A stretch of 5,309 nt of DNA from Candidatus Poribacteria bacterium. Lineage in GTDB: Bacteria; Poribacteria; WGA-4E; WGA-3G. The DNA lies in NCBI GenBank assembly GCA_028818995.1, contig JAPPMR010000251.1, positions 1 through 5,309 of the forward strand. Reading direction: 5' to 3'. Position numbers and translations under genes: made by a program. Each line of letters starts with the position of its first letter. Position 1 is the stretch's first letter. Positions 4,427 through 5,309 of this stretch are shown one piece after another. The notes below the pieces were generated by a model that saw only the letters and a list, made by a program, of their open reading frames with translations, searched no databases and was not told where the DNA came from.

Positions 4427-5309
4427 TTATGCCAATTGCCGCTGGCGTATTTCACCCCAGGGGCCGGTAATAGCAAGTGTAATACCCGAATGCTGTATGT
4501 TGACAAAGAGTGTCGTGCCATCAGGTGAGAACGTTGCACCTGCAAACTCAGAAGTATTGCTTGCATTTCGCGCAAATTGATAGGTATGTCCTTCAGGGGT
4601 AACACCGACTAAATACTGTTCTTTTGGACCGTCTTCACAGATAATGAGGTCGCCCCACGGTGTAATTGTTAGGTTGTCAGCATTCTCAAGGAGTTTACTA
4701 TCATTTGGTTCAATGAAAAGTTCAAGGATGCCGGGCTCTTTATCTTCCCGGCTTGTGCCTTCATAAGGACTTGGGGTGTATCGCCAGATTTGCCCTTTTT
4801 GTGCAACGCCGCCGTTGGTGCATGCAATATAAAAAGCGTCACCACTGAACCATATACCTTCACCACGAGCAAACATCGCTGCGTTTTTACCCTCTACGCC
4901 CTGTTTTCGAAGGTCATCGTTAGGTGCTTCCACGTTTTCAATGTCCACCCATTCAACAGCCAATTTCTGGGAGATTGGAATAGGGTCATACGTCCACGTA
5001 GCGATCTTTTGCAAACGGGTTTTCCAGTTTCGGGTGTCTGCAGCCTTCATGTCTTTGATTTTCAATGCTTGAAGGCGCCCCCCTTTAACAAGTTTACCGG
5101 GTTCTTCAGGGATAAAGCGAAAGAATAATCCATCGTTTCTATCTTCGGTTTCATAGACAATACCGGTGCGCGAATCCACAGCAACTGCTTCATGATTGAA
5201 ACGCCCCATCGCTTTCAAAGGGACAGCTTCCACTAAACCCGGCGTAGTAGAGACTGGCACCTCAAAATTGTAGCCGTGATCCTGTTCAAAGTCGTTTTCA
5301 GCCTTTTGC
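4427..5309 (-). CDS. PhoX / DUF839-family phosphatase, 5' end outside the window
   Basis: The last 293 codons are present; the frame stays open to the window edge, so the start, and any export signal, is missing. The nearest in-frame start-like codon (GTG at 5260) is not the true start, because family similarity continues upstream of it (HGYNFEVP). In partial numbering the landmarks are GRFNHEAVAVD (35-45), VYETEDR (51-57), GGRLQALK (76-83), FARGEGIWF (146-154), CTNGG (163-167), GQIWRY (172-177), ENADNL (208-213), CEDG (224-227), GATFSPDG (257-264) and NIQHSGITLAITGPW (270-284). These are typical of the calcium/iron-dependent PhoX beta-propeller phosphatases, which release phosphate from organic esters, usually in the periplasm after Tat export. 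The C-terminus appears complete. Many DUF839 members are uncharacterised, so phosphatase activity is a family inference. No gene overlaps it. Confidence 0.9.
   Translation of the reverse strand, partial: QKAENDFEQDHGYNFEVPVSTTPGLVEAVPLKAMGRFNHEAVAVDSRTGIVYETEDRNDGLFFRFIPEEPGKLVKGGRLQALKIKDMKAADTRNWKTRLQKIATWTYDPIPISQKLAVEWVDIENVEAPNDDLRKQGVEGKNAAMFARGEGIWFSGDAFYIACTNGGVAQKGQIWRYTPSPYEGTSREDKEPGILELFIEPNDSKLLENADNLTITPWGDLIICEDGPKEQYLVGVTPEGHTYQFARNASNTSEFAGATFSPDGTTLFVNIQHSGITLAITGPWGEIRQRQLA

Noticed and set aside
4307..4580. Forward open frames of 65-73 codons
   Set aside because: They overlap the paired hairpin and the 3' end of the phosphatase gene in antisense and resemble no family.

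Overview
This window most likely comes from a Gram-negative-type, uncultured bacterium of the Candidatus Poribacteria kind. That placement is inference from three things: secreted LamG / concanavalin-like proteins ending in a shared K[LI]AxxWGQLK tail, a phytanoyl-CoA-dioxygenase-family gene, and intergenic DNA crowded with GTAG-headed palindromes. There is no rRNA or tRNA in the window to confirm it.

Layout. Positions 1-419 hold no credible gene; they carry a dispersed 22-nt repeat, a possible promoter and a solitary REP-type hairpin. A two-gene operon follows on the + strand: a secreted concanavalin/DUF1080-like protein (420-1094) and, after 9 nt, a PhyH-family Fe(II)/2-oxoglutarate oxygenase (1104-1952). 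The convergent gap 1953-2212 holds a degenerate REP and a paired-hairpin (BIME-like) element. Two tandem paralogous secreted LamG proteins lie on the - strand (2213-2983 and 3282-4052, both 256 aa, about 69% identical by hand count). The 298-nt gap between them contains a 127-bp TIR-flanked MITE-like element with a BIME nested inside, then a second, unrelated palindrome cluster. The 374-nt gap 4053-4426 holds a ribosome binding site, a possible promoter, a second copy of the first BIME and the second copy of the 22-nt repeat. The right end is the 3' part of a PhoX/DUF839-type phosphatase gene on the - strand, cut by the window edge.

How the parts fit. Three of the five genes encode small exported proteins with a jelly-roll fold and the same C-terminal tail, so they probably share a fate at the cell surface or periplasm, for example glycan binding. 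The oxygenase is co-transcribed with one of them; its substrate cannot be read from sequence. PhoX points to organic phosphate use. The most striking non-coding signal is the repeat architecture: paired inverted hairpins with GTAG feet. The differences between the two arms are compensatory base-pair swaps that preserve each local hairpin, while the loops stay perfectly complementary. This fits REP/BIME elements moved by a REP-associated tyrosine transposase encoded elsewhere.
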